This document shows, piece by piece, positions 18,286-28,909 of a DNA stretch of 64,000 bases. The DNA lies in contig PALV01000020.1 in the NCBI GenBank assembly GCA_002706685.1, positions 124,001-188,000 of the forward strand. The letters are read 5' to 3'. The notes under the pieces were generated by a model. It worked only from the letters and a program-made list of their open reading frames with translations. It searched no databases and was not told the DNA's origin. A program made the position numbers and the translations under genes. How positions within the stretch are numbered: position 1 is the stretch's first letter; the number at the start of each line of letters is the position of its first letter. Source of the stretch: Gammaproteobacteria bacterium (GTDB taxonomy: Bacteria; Pseudomonadota; Gammaproteobacteria; Pseudomonadales; Pseudohongiellaceae).

Positions 18286-21051
18286 TCAGCTTAATCGGCC
18301 GTGACACTGCTTGTATTTCTTGCCCGAGCCACAGGGACAGGGATCATTTCGGCCCAGCTTCGGAGTTTCGCGCACAAATGGTGACTGCTGATCATCATTG
18401 TTCTCCCTTGGCCTGCCCTCTGCGGCAGCCTCGGCCTGCATGGCATTTGCCTCCGAGTGCTCGAACTGCATTTTCTCTTTGGCACGTTCTGCTTCACGGG
18501 CGCGCTCAATCGCATCAATCTCTTCCGGCGAACGCACCTGCACATGACTCAGGAAGCGGATCACATCGTGCTGCAGGCGAGACAGCAGACTCTGGAACAG
18601 CCCAAATGCCTCGCGTTTGTATTCCTGCTTGGGATTCTTGCCCGCGTAACCACGCAGCGAAATGCCCTGACGCAGATGATCCATCGCCTGCAAATGCTCT
18701 TTCCACAGGGTATCGAGAATCTGCAGTACGATCTGCTTTTCCAGCAACTGCATTTTATCGCCGACTGTACTGCGCTTTTGCGTATAGGCATCCGCCAGTG
18801 CCACCTTGATCTTTTCGCGCAGGGTTTCCTCGTAGAGCTTCTCGTCTTCTTCCAGCCACTGGGCGATCGGCAGGTGAATGGCAAACTCGGCTTCAATCGC
18901 CTTTTCCAGACCCGGAATATCCCATTGCTCAAAAATGCTTTGCGGCGGTACATGGCTGCTGATCACTTCATCCGCCACATCATCGCGCATGTTGCTGACC
19001 AGTTCACTGATGTCGTCGCTGGCCATGATTTCATTGCGCTGACGGTAAACAATGGTGCGCTGATCATTCGCTACGTTATCGTATTCAAGCAACTGTTTAC
19101 GGATGTCAAAGTTTCGACCTTCCACTTTACGCTGTGCTTTTTCAATCGACTTGGAGACCATGCCGTGCTCGATCGCCTCGCCACGCTCCATACCCAGCGC
19201 CTGCATGATGTTCTTCACGCGCTCTGAGGCGAAAATACGCATCAGATTATCTTCCAGCGACAGATAAAAACGTGAGTAGCCTGGATCGCCCTGACGACCA
19301 GCTCGACCGCGCAACTGGTTATCGATTCGACGTGATTCGTGACGTTCAGTACCAATGATATGCAGACCACCCGCTTCCAGCACCTGGTCATGGCGCTGCT
19401 GCCACTCTGCTTTCAGTTTCTCGCGCTGCTCCGGTGTCACTTCCCCGGCTGCAGCCGCTTCAACTTCCCAGTTGCCGCCCAGTACGATATCTGTACCCCG
19501 GCCCGCCATATTGGTGGCAATGGTGACGACCCCTGGTCGCCCCGCCTGGGCGATGATCTGCGCTTCTTTTTCATGAAACTTGGCGTTGAGGACCTCGTGC
19601 TGCACCTTCTCTTTCTTCAGGAAGGCAGACAGCAACTCCGAGGTTTCGATTGAGGCAGTACCCACCAGTACCGGCGCGCCCTGTGAACTGAATTCCTTGA
19701 TATCGCGAACAATCGCCTCGAATTTTTCTTCCATGCTCATGAATACCAGATCGTTCATGTCGCGTCGCTGCATGGGTTTGTTGGGTGGAATCACGACAAC
19801 TTCCAGATCGTAGATCTGCTTGAATTCAAACGCTTCCGTGTCGGCAGTACCGGTCATGCCGGAGAGTTTCTGATACAGACGGAAGTAGTTCTGGAAGGTG
19901 GTGGATGCCAGCGTCTGGCTCTCACTCTGGATCTCCAGCCCTTCTTTAGCCTCGATGGCCTGATGCAGACCCTCGGACAGTCGTCGCCCTTCCATCGTGC
20001 GGCCAGTGTGCTCGTCGATCAGCACGATACGGCCTTCCTTGACGATGTACTCAACGTCTTTGTTGAACAGATAGTGCGCCTTGAGCGCAGAATGGATATG
20101 GTGCAGCAGGCCCAGATTGGCAGCCGCATACAGGCTTTCGCCCTCTTTGAGCAGGTTACGCTCGGACAGCAGTTGTTCAAGATGTTCATGACCTGCTTCG
20201 GTCAGTTCCACCTGTCGGGTCTTCTCATCCACCATGAAGTGACCTGACTCAACCTTTTCCTCTCGCTCCAGCGAGATGCCTGGCGTCTTTTCAACCGGAG
20301 CATCGCCTTTCTCAAGCTTGTCCACCAAAGAGTTGATGGTCTGGTACAGGCGTGAGCTGTCTTCTGCCGCACCTGAGATGATCAGAGGAGTTCGCGCCTC
20401 ATCGATCAGGATGGAGTCCACTTCGTCGACGATGGCGAAATTCAATTGACGCTGGAACTTGTCCTGAACGCGAAACGCCATATTGTCGCGCAGGTAGTCA
20501 AAGCCAAACTCGTTGTTGGTGCCGTAGGTAATGGATGCCTGGTAGGCCTCGCGTTTTTCCTGTGGCGGCTGGCCGCTCTTGATAACACCAACGGTCAGAC
20601 CCAGGAACTCATATAACGGACGCATCCAGTTGGCGTCACGAGAGGCCAGATAGTCGTTGACCGTCACAATGTGGACGCCTTCACCGGTCAGACCATTCAG
20701 GTAGGCAGGCAGCGTGGCGACCAGGGTCTTGCCCTCACCGGTTTTCATCTCGGCTATGTCGCCGTGATGCAGCACCATGCCGCCAATCATCTGTACGTCA
20801 AAATGCCGCAGGCCCAGCGTTCTTTTACTGGCTTCACGGACCACCGCAAATGCCTCGGGCAACAGGCTGTCCAGTGACGCGCCGTCATCGTAACGCGATT
20901 TGAACTCTTGCGTTTTGGCACGCAGCTCGGCATCGCTCAGTTTTTCCAGCTCCGCCTCATGGCTGTTGATCTGCCTGACAGTTTTTTGCAGCTTCTTCAA
21001 CTTTCTGGAATTGCTGCTACCAAAAATTCTGCTTAGAAATGATGTACTCAT
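18286..21051 (-). CDS. secA: Preprotein translocase ATPase
   Basis: Motor of the Sec export pathway. The 921-residue protein has all SecA regions: Walker [14 protein letters not shown] (about 102-114), [15 protein letters not shown] with the DEAD-like Walker B, the [16 protein letters not shown] motor signature, the helical scaffold, and the C-terminal zinc domain [14 protein letters not shown] that binds SecB. AGGA precedes the ATG with short spacing. It is downstream of the M23 peptidase gene and upstream of argJ. Confidence 0.98.
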   Translation of the reverse strand: MSTSFLSRIFGSSNSRKLKKLQKTVRQINSHEAELEKLSDAELRAKTQEFKSRYDDGASLDSLLPEAFAVVREASKRTLGLRHFDVQMIGGMVLHHGDIAEMKTGEGKTLVATLPAYLNGLTGEGVHIVTVNDYLASRDANWMRPLYEFLGLTVGVIKSGQPPQEKREAYQASITYGTNNEFGFDYLRDNMAFRVQDKFQRQLNFAIVDEVDSILIDEARTPLIISGAAEDSSRLYQTINSLVDKLEKGDAPVEKTPGISLEREEKVESGHFMVDEKTRQVELTEAGHEHLEQLLSERNLLKEGESLYAAANLGLLHHIHSALKAHYLFNKDVEYIVKEGRIVLIDEHTGRTMEGRRLSEGLHQAIEAKEGLEIQSESQTLASTTFQNYFRLYQKLSGMTGTADTEAFEFKQIYDLEVVVIPPNKPMQRRDMNDLVFMSMEEKFEAIVRDIKEFSSQGAPVLVGTASIETSELLSAFLKKEKVQHEVLNAKFHEKEAQIIAQAGRPGVVTIATNMAGRGTDIVLGGNWEVEAAAAGEVTPEQREKLKAEWQQRHDQVLEAGGLHIIGTERHESRRIDNQLRGRAGRQGDPGYSRFYLSLEDNLMRIFASERVKNIMQALGMERGEAIEHGMVSKSIEKAQRKVEGRNFDIRKQLLEYDNVANDQRTIVYRQRNEIMASDDISELVSNMRDDVADEVISSHVPPQSIFEQWDIPGLEKAIEAEFAIHLPIAQWLEEDEKLYEETLREKIKVALADAYTQKRSTVGDKMQLLEKQIVLQILDTLWKEHLQAMDHLRQGISLRGYAGKNPKQEYKREAFGLFQSLLSRLQHDVIRFLSHVQVRSPEEIDAIERAREAERAKEKMQFEHSEANAMQAEAAAEGRPRENNDDQQSPFVRETPKLGRNDPCPCGSGKKYKQCHGRLS

Positions 21052-21143
21052 GGTGTCCTGCTTGAATCGTAAATGACGGTATACGGCGCCGGCTCATCAA
21101 GGGGCGACGGCATTGTTAAATAAGGGAATGTCTGAGTACCGCG

Positions 21144-22076
21144 TCAGCGGTGTGTGCGGCGGATATAGGAGGATGGGTCAACGACGCGACCGTTCTTGTA
21201 AACCTCAAAATGAACATGCGGGCCGGTTGATCGACCGGTGCTGCCAATCAATGCGATGGTCTGGCCCTGGGTAACGATGTCACCCGTTTCGACCTTGAGT
21301 TCTTTCGCATGCGCGTAGCGTGTCAGGTAACCATTGCCATGATCAACTTCAACAGTCAGTCCGTAATTGTCGCGGTCACCAGCGTAAGTAACCACTCCCG
21401 CACCAACTGACACAATTGGCCCACCGGCGGCGCCTGCGAAGTCGACACCACTGTGCCAGGCCATGGCACCAGTGAATGGGTCGGCCCGGCGACCAAAGCC
21501 CGAGGACAGCCAGCCGCTGCGCACCGGACGTCCGGCGATCTCCGCTTCTTTGAGGAGTTGCTGACCATTGATGAGCTGGCTCAGCGTCTCGAGCTGTTCG
21601 CTGCGACGCGCAATGTCATGTTCCAGCTGATCAATGGCAAACAGGAAGTCTGGTGTCGAGACCGTGCCGGAATCACTGATCAGGATGCCGCCGGCCGCTG
21701 GTGGCTGGCTGAAGTCGAACTCACTGGTATCCAGATCTGCGACCGTGGTCAGCCTCTCACCCAGTGCGTCCAGGCGCAGCATTCTCGCCTGCAGCGTCGC
21801 CAGGCGGGTCGTCAGCGCTTCGAGCTGCACCTCGGCGTTGCGTTTAAGCTGCGCGAGGGTCTGGGACTGTTCATCCAGTTTCTGCTGCCACTTTTCAGTA
21901 GCTTCCTGGCTGACAAGCTGATTGGCATCGGAGTCACTGACCGCCAGCTGATAACCCAGGTAACCCAGCGCTACAGGCGCACCAAGCAGGCACAGCGACA
22001 GCAGCCCCTTGAGCCATCCCCGGATCACAATAGTCCGGCTGTGTCCGTAGCGTTGGTTTACCAGAATCAGTTTCAT
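21144..22076 (-). CDS. M23-family peptidoglycan endopeptidase
   Basis: Membrane-anchored LytM-type zinc peptidase, 310 residues. A signal anchor (about 25-45), a coiled-coil segment rich in Leu/Gln (about 60-110), then the M23 domain with HSGVDFAG (H-x3-D metal ligands) and HVHFEVY (H-x-H). All catalytic ligands are visible, so it should be an active endopeptidase rather than an EnvC-like activator. It sits between lpxC and secA, the same place as a M23 gene in Pseudomonas (PA4404). Its target crosslink is not known. Confidence 0.9.
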   Translation of the reverse strand: MKLILVNQRYGHSRTIVIRGWLKGLLSLCLLGAPVALGYLGYQLAVSDSDANQLVSQEATEKWQQKLDEQSQTLAQLKRNAEVQLEALTTRLATLQARMLRLDALGERLTTVADLDTSEFDFSQPPAAGGILISDSGTVSTPDFLFAIDQLEHDIARRSEQLETLSQLINGQQLLKEAEIAGRPVRSGWLSSGFGRRADPFTGAMAWHSGVDFAGAAGGPIVSVGAGVVTYAGDRDNYGLTVEVDHGNGYLTRYAHAKELKVETGDIVTQGQTIALIGSTGRSTGPHVHFEVYKNGRVVDPSSYIRRTHR

Positions 22077-22107
22077 AGAGAGGTCGGTGTCATCGTGTCA
22101 TTGTCGC

Positions 22108-23019
22108 TCAGGCGGCTAACACCGGTTTGATGTAGGAAATCGGCACCTGTGATTCCGAGTCAAAGCTGACTCGCTCCCAGCTGTCCGGGTTGGCCTGCAA
22201 GGCTCGCAGCAACTTGTTGTTCAGCGAGTGGCCTGACTTGTAGCCCTTGAATTCACCAAGCAGACTGTAACCCAGCAGGTAAAGGTCGCCGATAGAGTCG
22301 AGGATTTTGTGTTTAACAAATTCGTCTTCGTAGCGCAGGCCATCTTCATTGAGGACTTTGTAATCGCCAACGGCAATGGCATTGTCCATACTTGCACCCA
22401 GCGCCAGATTACGGTTCCGCAGCTCTTCAAACTCATGCATAAAGCCGAAGGTTCTCGCCCGACTGACTTCCTTAACGAAGGAAGTGCTGGAAAAATCGAT
22501 AGTTGCGGATTTGGTATAGCGCCGGTAAACGGGATGGTCATACAGCAGCGTGTAGCTGACCTTGAAGCCATCAAATGGCTCGATGCTGACTGATTTGTCG
22601 CCTTCCTCAAGTTTTACCGGTTTGGTCACGCGGATAAACTGTTTGGCGGCATCCTGCTCTTCGATACCAGCAGACTGAATAAGGAATACGAATGGGCCTG
22701 CACTGCCATCCATGATCGGCACTTCGCCGGCACTGACTTCAACGTAGGCGTTGTCAATGCCGAGGCCAAACATGGCCGACATAAGGTGTTCAATGGTGGA
22801 AACCCGTACCCCGTCCTTGACCAGACAGGTGGACAGCGTTGTATCGCCGACCAGCTCTGCGCGAGCCGGAATATGGGGGCGCGACTCAAGATCTGTCCTT
22901 ACAAACACAATGCCAGTGTCGACCGGTGCCGGTCGGAGCGTAAGATAGACCTTTTCACCCGTGTGCAGGCCAACGCCTGTGGCTCGGATGACATTTTTTA
23001 AGGTGCGCTGTTTCAACAT
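22108..23019 (-). CDS. lpxC: UDP-3-O-acyl-N-acetylglucosamine deacetylase
   Basis: Zinc enzyme for the committed step of lipid A synthesis. The 303-residue protein starts [21 protein letters not shown], as in E. coli LpxC (305 residues). Zinc ligands: His78 in STIEHLMSA and the His and Asp of [10 protein letters not shown]; the catalytic His lies in SGHSLNN. Start at 23019 is chosen because the residues upstream are not LpxC-like. A good promoter lies at 23055-23083, so lpxC can be read independently of ftsZ. The 3' end keeps the alanine-rich tail seen in FtsH-degraded LpxC (PVLAA). Confidence 0.98.
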   Translation of the reverse strand: MLKQRTLKNVIRATGVGLHTGEKVYLTLRPAPVDTGIVFVRTDLESRPHIPARAELVGDTTLSTCLVKDGVRVSTIEHLMSAMFGLGIDNAYVEVSAGEVPIMDGSAGPFVFLIQSAGIEEQDAAKQFIRVTKPVKLEEGDKSVSIEPFDGFKVSYTLLYDHPVYRRYTKSATIDFSSTSFVKEVSRARTFGFMHEFEELRNRNLALGASMDNAIAVGDYKVLNEDGLRYEDEFVKHKILDSIGDLYLLGYSLLGEFKGYKSGHSLNNKLLRALQANPDSWERVSFDSESQVPISYIKPVLAA

Positions 23020-23054
23020 ATCGGGAAATTTTTCCGGGAATGGTATTTCGCCGG

Positions 23055-23083
23055 ATGATAGCAAAGATCAACAAATAACCCAA
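23055..23083 (-). promoter_or_regulatory. lpxC promoter
   Basis: On the minus strand TTGGGT (23078-23083), a 17-base spacer and TATCAT (23055-23060) make a good sigma-70 promoter. Transcription would start near 23048, giving lpxC a leader of about 30 bases, separated from ftsZ by the hairpin at 23103-23135. Confidence 0.62.
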
Positions 23084-23102
23084 ATGTTGAATTGGCGCAA
23101 AT

Positions 23103-23135
23103 CTGGACCCGGGTGGAGCCACCTCCCGGGTCCAG
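23103..23135 (-). terminator. Hairpin between ftsZ and lpxC
   Basis: CTGGACCCGGG (23103-23113) and CCCGGGTCCAG (23125-23135) form a perfect 11-bp GC-rich stem seven bases after the ftsZ stop. Only a weak T stretch follows on the minus strand, so it may terminate partly or act as an mRNA end-stabiliser closing the division cluster. Confidence 0.5.
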
Positions 23136-23141
23136 CCGGGC

Positions 23142-24329
23142 TTAGTCGGCCTGGCGACGCAGGAAAGCAGGAATATCCAGGTAATCCATACCATCCTCAG
23201 CACCCACAGCCTTGGCAAAGCTGCTGCCAGGCATAGTGTGTCCAGTCGCTGCCGGTCGCGAACGTGCTGCCATCGGGCGCTCTGGAGCCCGCTCTGCGCT
23301 GCGCTGGCTCGCGCCAGATGCCACCGCACGGGTGTTGTCCACCACTTTAGTAGGACGCTGCTCTGCGGCGCGAATCTCACCCAGACCAGTGGCCACGACA
23401 GTGACACGGATTTCGTCAGTCATATTCGGATCGATTACCGTACCAACCACGACTGTCGCGTCATCGGAAGCGAATTCAGAGATGGTGTCGCCCACTTCCG
23501 AGAACTCACCAAGTGACATGTTCTCACCAGCCGTGATGTTGACCAGAATACCGCGTGCCCCGTGCAGGTTTACGTCTTCCAGCAATGGGCTGCGAATGGC
23601 TGCCTCAGCCGCTTCACGTGCCCGGTCCTCACCGGTTGCGTAGCCGGTACCCATCATGGCCATACCCATTTCAGACATCACGGTACGCACATCCGCGAAG
23701 TCCACGTTGATCATACCGGGACGAATGATCAGATCAGCGATGCCTTTCACGGCTCCCAGCAGCACATCGTTGGCCGCCTTGAATGCTTCCAGCAGCGAAG
23801 CCTGCTTGCCAAGCACCGCCAGCAGCTTTTCGTTTGGGATGGTGATCAGCGAGTCGACGTGCTGGGACAACTCCTGAATACCCTGCTCAGCGATCAGGGA
23901 ACGCTTGCGCCCCTCGAATGGGAATGGTTTGGTAACCACCGCCACTGTCAGAATACCAAGCTCCCGGGCGACTTCAGCAAAGATCGGCGCGCCGCCCGTA
24001 CCAGTACCGCCACCCATGCCAGCGGTGATAAACACCATGTCGGCACCGCTGAGGATCTCCGCAATTTCTTCGCGGTCCTCGAGTGCAGCCTGGCGGCCAA
24101 CTTCGGGATTGGCACCGGCGCCCAGACCCTTGGTTACCGTACTGCCGAGTTGCAGCAGTGTTTTGGCGTGCACATCAGTCAATGCCTGTGCGTCAGTGTT
24201 GGCACACACAAACTCAACGCCTTCAACCTGATTCGCGATCATGTGGCGAACAGCGTTTCCGCCGCCTCCACCAACACCAACCACTTTGATGACTGCACTT
24301 TGCGGAACGCTTTCTAATAGTTCAAACAT
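23142..24329 (-). CDS. ftsZ: Cell division GTPase FtsZ
   Basis: Tubulin-like GTPase that forms the division ring. The protein (395 residues from the chosen start) has the N-terminal [11 protein letters not shown], the GTP-binding loop GMGGGTGTG (about 104-112), and the conserved C-terminal tail [14 protein letters not shown] that docks on FtsA and ZipA. Start at 24329 gives [10 protein letters not shown], as in Pseudomonas (394 residues), with a G-rich ribosome site just upstream; an ATG twelve bases earlier is also open. It is the last gene of the dcw cluster and is followed by a strong hairpin. Confidence 0.98.
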   Translation of the reverse strand: MFELLESVPQSAVIKVVGVGGGGGNAVRHMIANQVEGVEFVCANTDAQALTDVHAKTLLQLGSTVTKGLGAGANPEVGRQAALEDREEIAEILSGADMVFITAGMGGGTGTGGAPIFAEVARELGILTVAVVTKPFPFEGRKRSLIAEQGIQELSQHVDSLITIPNEKLLAVLGKQASLLEAFKAANDVLLGAVKGIADLIIRPGMINVDFADVRTVMSEMGMAMMGTGYATGEDRAREAAEAAIRSPLLEDVNLHGARGILVNITAGENMSLGEFSEVGDTISEFASDDATVVVGTVIDPNMTDEIRVTVVATGLGEIRAAEQRPTKVVDNTRAVASGASQRSAERAPERPMAARSRPAATGHTMPGSSFAKAVGAEDGMDYLDIPAFLRRQAD

Positions 24330-24383
24330 ATTGGCCCCCATTTCTACATCAAAAAGAATTTATCGGTTTTAAAACGTTCATTA

Positions 24384-25628
24384 CTAAAAATTTTCTTTCA
24401 ACCAGTCTTTGACTCGTTTCAACACATTGATTTTCGGCTCCTTGACCGGAACCGGCTTGTGACTCCTTTCCTGGTGTTGCTGCTGTTTCATTGCCCAGAT
24501 CAACAAACCAACGCCTGTGGAGTAAATCGGGTTGCGTACAATATCGGAAAGACCTTTAACACTTTGCGGCATGCCAAGCCGGACCGGCATGTGGAAAATT
24601 TCCTCAGCCAGTTCAATGACGCCTTCCATCTTGCTGGTACCGCCAGTCAGTACAACACCGGCAGCCATCAGATTCTCATAACCACTGCGCTGCAGTTCGG
24701 CCTTCACCATCGTAAACAGTTCGTCATAACGTGGCTCGACCACTTCCGCCAGTGCCTGCCTGGAAAGTTCACGCGCTGGTCTGTCACCAACACCTGGCAC
24801 CTTGATCATGTCGCCGGCGCTGGCGAGCTGAGTGAGCGCACATGCATACTTGATCTTGATCTCGTCGGCGTTATCAGTCGGGGTACGCAGGGCCATTGCA
24901 ATATCGTTGGTGACCTGATCCCCGGCAACAGCAATCACGCCTGTGTGACGAATGGCGCCTTCTGTAAAAATTGCGATATCTGTCGTGCCGCCACCGATAT
25001 CTACCAGGCAGACGCCCAGCTCCTTCTCATCCTCTGTCAATACCGAGTAGCTGGACGCCAGCTGCTCAAGAATGATTTCTTCAGTCTGCAGACCACATCG
25101 CTTGATACATTTCTCGATATTCTGGACAGCGTTGATGGCGCAGGTCACCAGGTGCACCTTTGCCTCGAGGCGAACACCTGACATGCCCAGCGGCTCTTTC
25201 ACGCCTTCCTGAGAGTCGATAATGTATTCCTGCGGCAGAATATGCAGCACGCGCTGATCGGCCGGAATGGCTACTGCCTGCGCAGCATCAATGACACGGT
25301 CTATATCAGCGCGAGTGACCTCACGGTCACGAATGGCAACGATTCCGTGTGAGTTCATGCTGCGAATATGACTACCCGCGATTCCCGCATAAACCGAGTG
25401 GATGCGACAGCCTGCCATCAATTCAGCTTCTTCCACGGCACGTTGAATCGATTCAACCGTTGACTCGATATTGACGACCGTGCCCTTCTTGAGTCCGCGC
25501 GAGCGATGGCTGCCTATGCCAACAATATTCAGCGCACCATCGGCCTTGATCTCACCCACAATGGCGACAACCTTGGATGTACCTATATCCAGACCTACGA
25601 TCATGTTGCTGTTCTCTGCAGCGCTCAT
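24384..25628 (-). CDS. ftsA: Cell division protein FtsA
   Basis: Actin-like ATPase that anchors FtsZ to the membrane. The 414-residue protein has the phosphate-1 motif VGLDIGTSKV near the start, phosphate-2 VDIGGGTTDIAIF (about 205), the adenosine motif GVVLTGGTSKMEG (about 335), and a C-terminal amphipathic membrane-targeting helix (LKRVKDWLKENF). Length is typical. It follows ftsQ after 13 bases and precedes ftsZ by about 54 bases. Confidence 0.97.
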   Translation of the reverse strand: MSAAENSNMIVGLDIGTSKVVAIVGEIKADGALNIVGIGSHRSRGLKKGTVVNIESTVESIQRAVEEAELMAGCRIHSVYAGIAGSHIRSMNSHGIVAIRDREVTRADIDRVIDAAQAVAIPADQRVLHILPQEYIIDSQEGVKEPLGMSGVRLEAKVHLVTCAINAVQNIEKCIKRCGLQTEEIILEQLASSYSVLTEDEKELGVCLVDIGGGTTDIAIFTEGAIRHTGVIAVAGDQVTNDIAMALRTPTDNADEIKIKYACALTQLASAGDMIKVPGVGDRPARELSRQALAEVVEPRYDELFTMVKAELQRSGYENLMAAGVVLTGGTSKMEGVIELAEEIFHMPVRLGMPQSVKGLSDIVRNPIYSTGVGLLIWAMKQQQHQERSHKPVPVKEPKINVLKRVKDWLKENF

Positions 25629-25641
25629 AACTTTTACCTGC

Positions 25642-26571
25642 CTATCGGCTCGCCACGGTATCGGTGGGTGCCGAGCGTTTGCTTACTGAAAATCCATTGT
25701 TGTACCGCAAGTCGACAACGTCGGCTGCGGCTATTTCTGCTGCCATGCCCCGATTATGAATCGAGACAAATCGTGCCAGCCGCTCATCTGCCTGAGCTCT
25801 ACCCAGCTTCAGCGTCAGGCCGTCGGCCGTTTCTATTTGCCAGGACCCGCGCTCGTCCAGTGCAACAGCTTCTACACTCATTCCAATACCCGCCAACATG
25901 TCCGCATACTGGCGGTAGCGCTGCAAAACCTGAGACTCCATACCCTGCGGACCCGACAGCCCCGGCAATTCAGATTCTCCGCCGCGCCACGGCGCACTGA
26001 ATACTTCACCTTCGATATTCAGAAGGTCACTTTCACCCCAGCGCGCAATTCCCTGCTCCTCTTCAAGTCGAATTACCAGCGCGTCCGGCCAGACCCGACG
26101 AACGCTGGCATGATGTATCCAGGGATTCTGCTCAAGCTCCTGCTTCAGATCCTGAACATCCACCCCCAGAAATCCAGACTCGGTGTACCTTGCCAGCAGG
26201 CTTCTTACTTCCTGCTCGGTAACGTTGGTCAGTGGCGACTCCATTCGCACGGTATTGATCGTTCTGTTTATGACAGGGCGATCAAACTCCGGCATGTTGA
26301 TCACCGGAATATTCAGATCAGGCACAAGCGCGGCGTACTCCGCCACGGCATCGGAGATGATGCCCCGATAGTGGTTGGCCAGTACCACTGCCAATCCCAG
26401 AAGTGCCAGAGCCAGCAGCCACCATGGTTTGCGACGCTTCACATCATCAGCCGACACCTCTACAGAGGCTCCTCTGGCTGCACTCTCTGCCCGAATTGGC
26501 GCAAAGTCCTGCGGCACGTCAGCACTGGCTGAGTATGCAGAAAATGATGTTGATCGACGGTTTCCGGTCAC
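25642..26571 (-). CDS. ftsQ: Cell division protein FtsQ
   Basis: Bitopic divisome protein linking FtsB/FtsL to the ring. The 309-residue protein has a cytoplasmic N-terminal tail of about 50 residues, one membrane segment (WWLLALALLGLAVVL), then a POTRA domain and the FtsQ beta domain with PGLSGPQGMESQVLQRYRQY. Its start overlaps the ddl stop by four bases. Position between ddl and ftsA is the standard dcw order. Confidence 0.94.
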   Translation of the reverse strand: MTGNRRSTSFSAYSASADVPQDFAPIRAESAARGASVEVSADDVKRRKPWWLLALALLGLAVVLANHYRGIISDAVAEYAALVPDLNIPVINMPEFDRPVINRTINTVRMESPLTNVTEQEVRSLLARYTESGFLGVDVQDLKQELEQNPWIHHASVRRVWPDALVIRLEEEQGIARWGESDLLNIEGEVFSAPWRGGESELPGLSGPQGMESQVLQRYRQYADMLAGIGMSVEAVALDERGSWQIETADGLTLKLGRAQADERLARFVSIHNRGMAAEIAAADVVDLRYNNGFSVSKRSAPTDTVASR

Positions 26572-27479
26572 AGACTGGTCTCCAGAATTCGAACTACCAG
26601 TTGCTCAAAACTGAGCCCGTTTGTCTTTGCTGACAGTGGCACGAGACTATGGTCTGTCATACCTGGGACTGTGTTCAGCTCCAGCAGCCAGAAGTTCTCG
26701 TCGCCGTCCTGCATGACATCAACGCGTCCCCAGCCATTAGCGCCAAGCACCTCAAAAGCTCTCAGACAAAGTCGTGCCAGCTCATCACTTTTTTCATCGC
26801 TCAGCGGCGCTGGACAGCGGTACTTTGTGTCGTTGGACTTGTACTTGGCGTCGTAGTCGTAGAACTCGTGATGGGTGGACATTTCGATCGCCGGGAATAC
26901 CTCACCACGAATAATCGGAACCGTAAACTCTCTGCCACGGATACGCTGTTCTGCCATGACTTCGGTGTCAAAACCACGGGCTTTATCGAAAGCAGCTTTC
27001 AGCGCGTCGGCATCGGCGACCATGGACATTCCTATACTGGAGCCTTCATGAGAGGGCTTCACCACCAGCTCTCCAAAACTGTCAACCAGTCCCTGCCAGT
27101 CAGTTGCCTCATCAAGTACGGCACTGGCTGGCGTTGGCAGTCCACTGTGCTGCCAGATCCATTTGGTTTTGACTTTGTCCATTGCCAGCGCAGATGCCAG
27201 TACGCCACTGCCTGTATACGGGATACCCATCAGATCGAGCATGCCCTGAAGCTTCCCGTCTTCACCTCCGCGGCCATGCAGGATATTGAATACACGGTCA
27301 ATCTTTTTATCCAGCAGCTGAGCAGGCAGGCTGTCATCGACGTCAATGCCAATTGCGTCGACGCCAGCGCGCACCAGACCATCCAGCACAGCACGACCAC
27401 TGAGGAGAGAAATTTCCCTTTCCGCCGACTTGCCGCCCATCAGGACTGCGACTTTGCCAAAACGACTCATATCACTCAT
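26568..27479 (-). CDS. ddl: D-alanine-D-alanine ligase
   Basis: ATP-grasp enzyme that makes the D-Ala-D-Ala dipeptide for the peptidoglycan stem. The 303-residue protein starts VAVLMGGKSAEREISL, with the glycine-rich loop HEGSSIGMSMV (about 148), the catalytic Arg region and the metal-ligand segment LLELNTVPGMTDHSL. This is the DdlB type found in dcw clusters. An AAGGG site lies eight bases before the ATG; the start overlaps the murC stop by one base (TAATG) and the end overlaps ftsQ. Confidence 0.97.
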   Translation of the reverse strand: MSDMSRFGKVAVLMGGKSAEREISLLSGRAVLDGLVRAGVDAIGIDVDDSLPAQLLDKKIDRVFNILHGRGGEDGKLQGMLDLMGIPYTGSGVLASALAMDKVKTKWIWQHSGLPTPASAVLDEATDWQGLVDSFGELVVKPSHEGSSIGMSMVADADALKAAFDKARGFDTEVMAEQRIRGREFTVPIIRGEVFPAIEMSTHHEFYDYDAKYKSNDTKYRCPAPLSDEKSDELARLCLRAFEVLGANGWGRVDVMQDGDENFWLLELNTVPGMTDHSLVPLSAKTNGLSFEQLVVRILETSL

Positions 27480-28909
27480 TACATCAACCCTTGCTCGGCC
27501 AGAGCCCTGGCCAGTGCACCGACACTGCCAGCGCCCTGTGTAATCACCACATCACCATCTTTGACGATATCTTTAAGAACGTCCCGCACGCTGTCCTCGC
27601 TCTTGACGAACACCGGGTCAATCTTGCCCCGCATCCGAATGCTGCGACACAGGCTGCGCGAATCAGCGCCAGGAATTGCCTCTTCACCAGCCGAGTAAAC
27701 ATCGAGCATCAACAGCACGTCGACTTCTGACAGCACGGTAACAAAGTCTTCGTAAAGGTCTTTTGTCCGTGTGTATCTGTGTGGCTGATAGATCATCACG
27801 ATACGCGCCTGTGACCAGCCAGCCCGCAGTGCTGCAATGGTCGCTGCGACTTCGCTTGGGTGATGACCGTAGTCATCCAGCAACATCACTTTGCCACCAC
27901 CGGCAATCTCGAACTCGCCTTGAATGTCGAAGCGCCGCCCGACACCCTGGAAGGTAGCCAGGCCGGAGCAGATCGACTCGTCGTCGACACCTTCATCAGT
28001 CGCCACAGCAATCGCCGCGGCAGCATTCAGGGCATTGTGACGCCCGGGTATGGACATGCTGATTGGCAAGGCATCGTGACCGTCGGGACGATGCACCACA
28101 AAGCGGGTGTGCTGCTTTTGCTGGCTCCAGTCGGCAACGCGATAGTCCGCATCATCCGAGAACCCGTAGGTAATCACCGGGCGGGCGACACGCGGCAGAA
28201 TTTCGCGCACTACCGGGTCATCAATACAGAGCACCGCCAGACCGTAAAAAGGCAGATTGTGAAGAAACTCAATAAAGTAACTTTTCAGCTTGTTGAAATC
28301 GCCGTCATAGGAACCCATGTGGTCGGCGTCTATATTTGTGACAACTGCCACCATAGGTTGCAAATGGAGGAATGACACATCGCTCTCATCAGCTTCACAG
28401 ACCAGATACCGGCTTTCACCCAGCGCCGCATTCACGCCTGCGCTGTTCAGTCGGCCACCGATAACAAAGGTCGGCGCCAGATCAGCCTGCGCAAAGATGG
28501 AAGCGACCAGGCTGGTTGTAGTCGTTTTGCCATGAGTGCCGGCAATCGCCACGGCGTGACGATACCGCATCAGTTCAGCGAGCATTTCTGCACGCGGGAT
28601 AATTGGTTTGCCGTTCTGCTTGGCTGCTACGAGCTCGGGGTTCTCCTTGTTGACAGCGCTGGAGTAGACAACCACATCGGCATCTTTGACATTGCTGCTG
28701 GTGTGACCGATAAAAATGGTCGCTCCCAGTTGATCAAGGCGATCCGTTACAGCTGATGACTTGATATCGGAGCCACTGATCCGATAACCCTGGTTCAGCA
28801 GCACCTCAGCGATACCACACATGCCGGCACCACCGATACCAACAAAGTGGATGGTCTTGATACGCCGCATCTCAGGAACCTGGTAATAACGCGAGCGATG
28901 ACTATCCAT
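27479..28909 (-). CDS. murC: UDP-N-acetylmuramate-L-alanine ligase
   Basis: First Mur ligase; adds L-Ala to UDP-MurNAc in the cytoplasm. The 476-residue product has the N-terminal dinucleotide-like motif [17 protein letters not shown], the ATP site [10 protein letters not shown] (about 121), and later Mur signatures [14 protein letters not shown] and YQPHRYTRT. Start at 28909 is fixed by AAGGAGG six bases upstream; it overlaps the murG stop by eight bases. Length matches family members (E. coli 491). Confidence 0.98.
   Translation of the reverse strand: MDSHRSRYYQVPEMRRIKTIHFVGIGGAGMCGIAEVLLNQGYRISGSDIKSSAVTDRLDQLGATIFIGHTSSNVKDADVVVYSSAVNKENPELVAAKQNGKPIIPRAEMLAELMRYRHAVAIAGTHGKTTTTSLVASIFAQADLAPTFVIGGRLNSAGVNAALGESRYLVCEADESDVSFLHLQPMVAVVTNIDADHMGSYDGDFNKLKSYFIEFLHNLPFYGLAVLCIDDPVVREILPRVARPVITYGFSDDADYRVADWSQQKQHTRFVVHRPDGHDALPISMSIPGRHNALNAAAAIAVATDEGVDDESICSGLATFQGVGRRFDIQGEFEIAGGGKVMLLDDYGHHPSEVAATIAALRAGWSQARIVMIYQPHRYTRTKDLYEDFVTVLSEVDVLLMLDVYSAGEEAIPGADSRSLCRSIRMRGKIDPVFVKSEDSVRDVLKDIVKDGDVVITQGAGSVGALARALAEQGLM

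Noticed and set aside
18457..19227. A 256-codon plus-strand frame, and several others up to 20.9 kb
   Set aside because: They are antisense to secA; the secA frame has all its motor and zinc motifs, and the antisense products look like reverse-strand codon-bias artefacts.
26649..27698. A 349-codon plus-strand frame
   Set aside because: Antisense to ddl and murC, both unmistakable; no ribosome site or recognisable domain.
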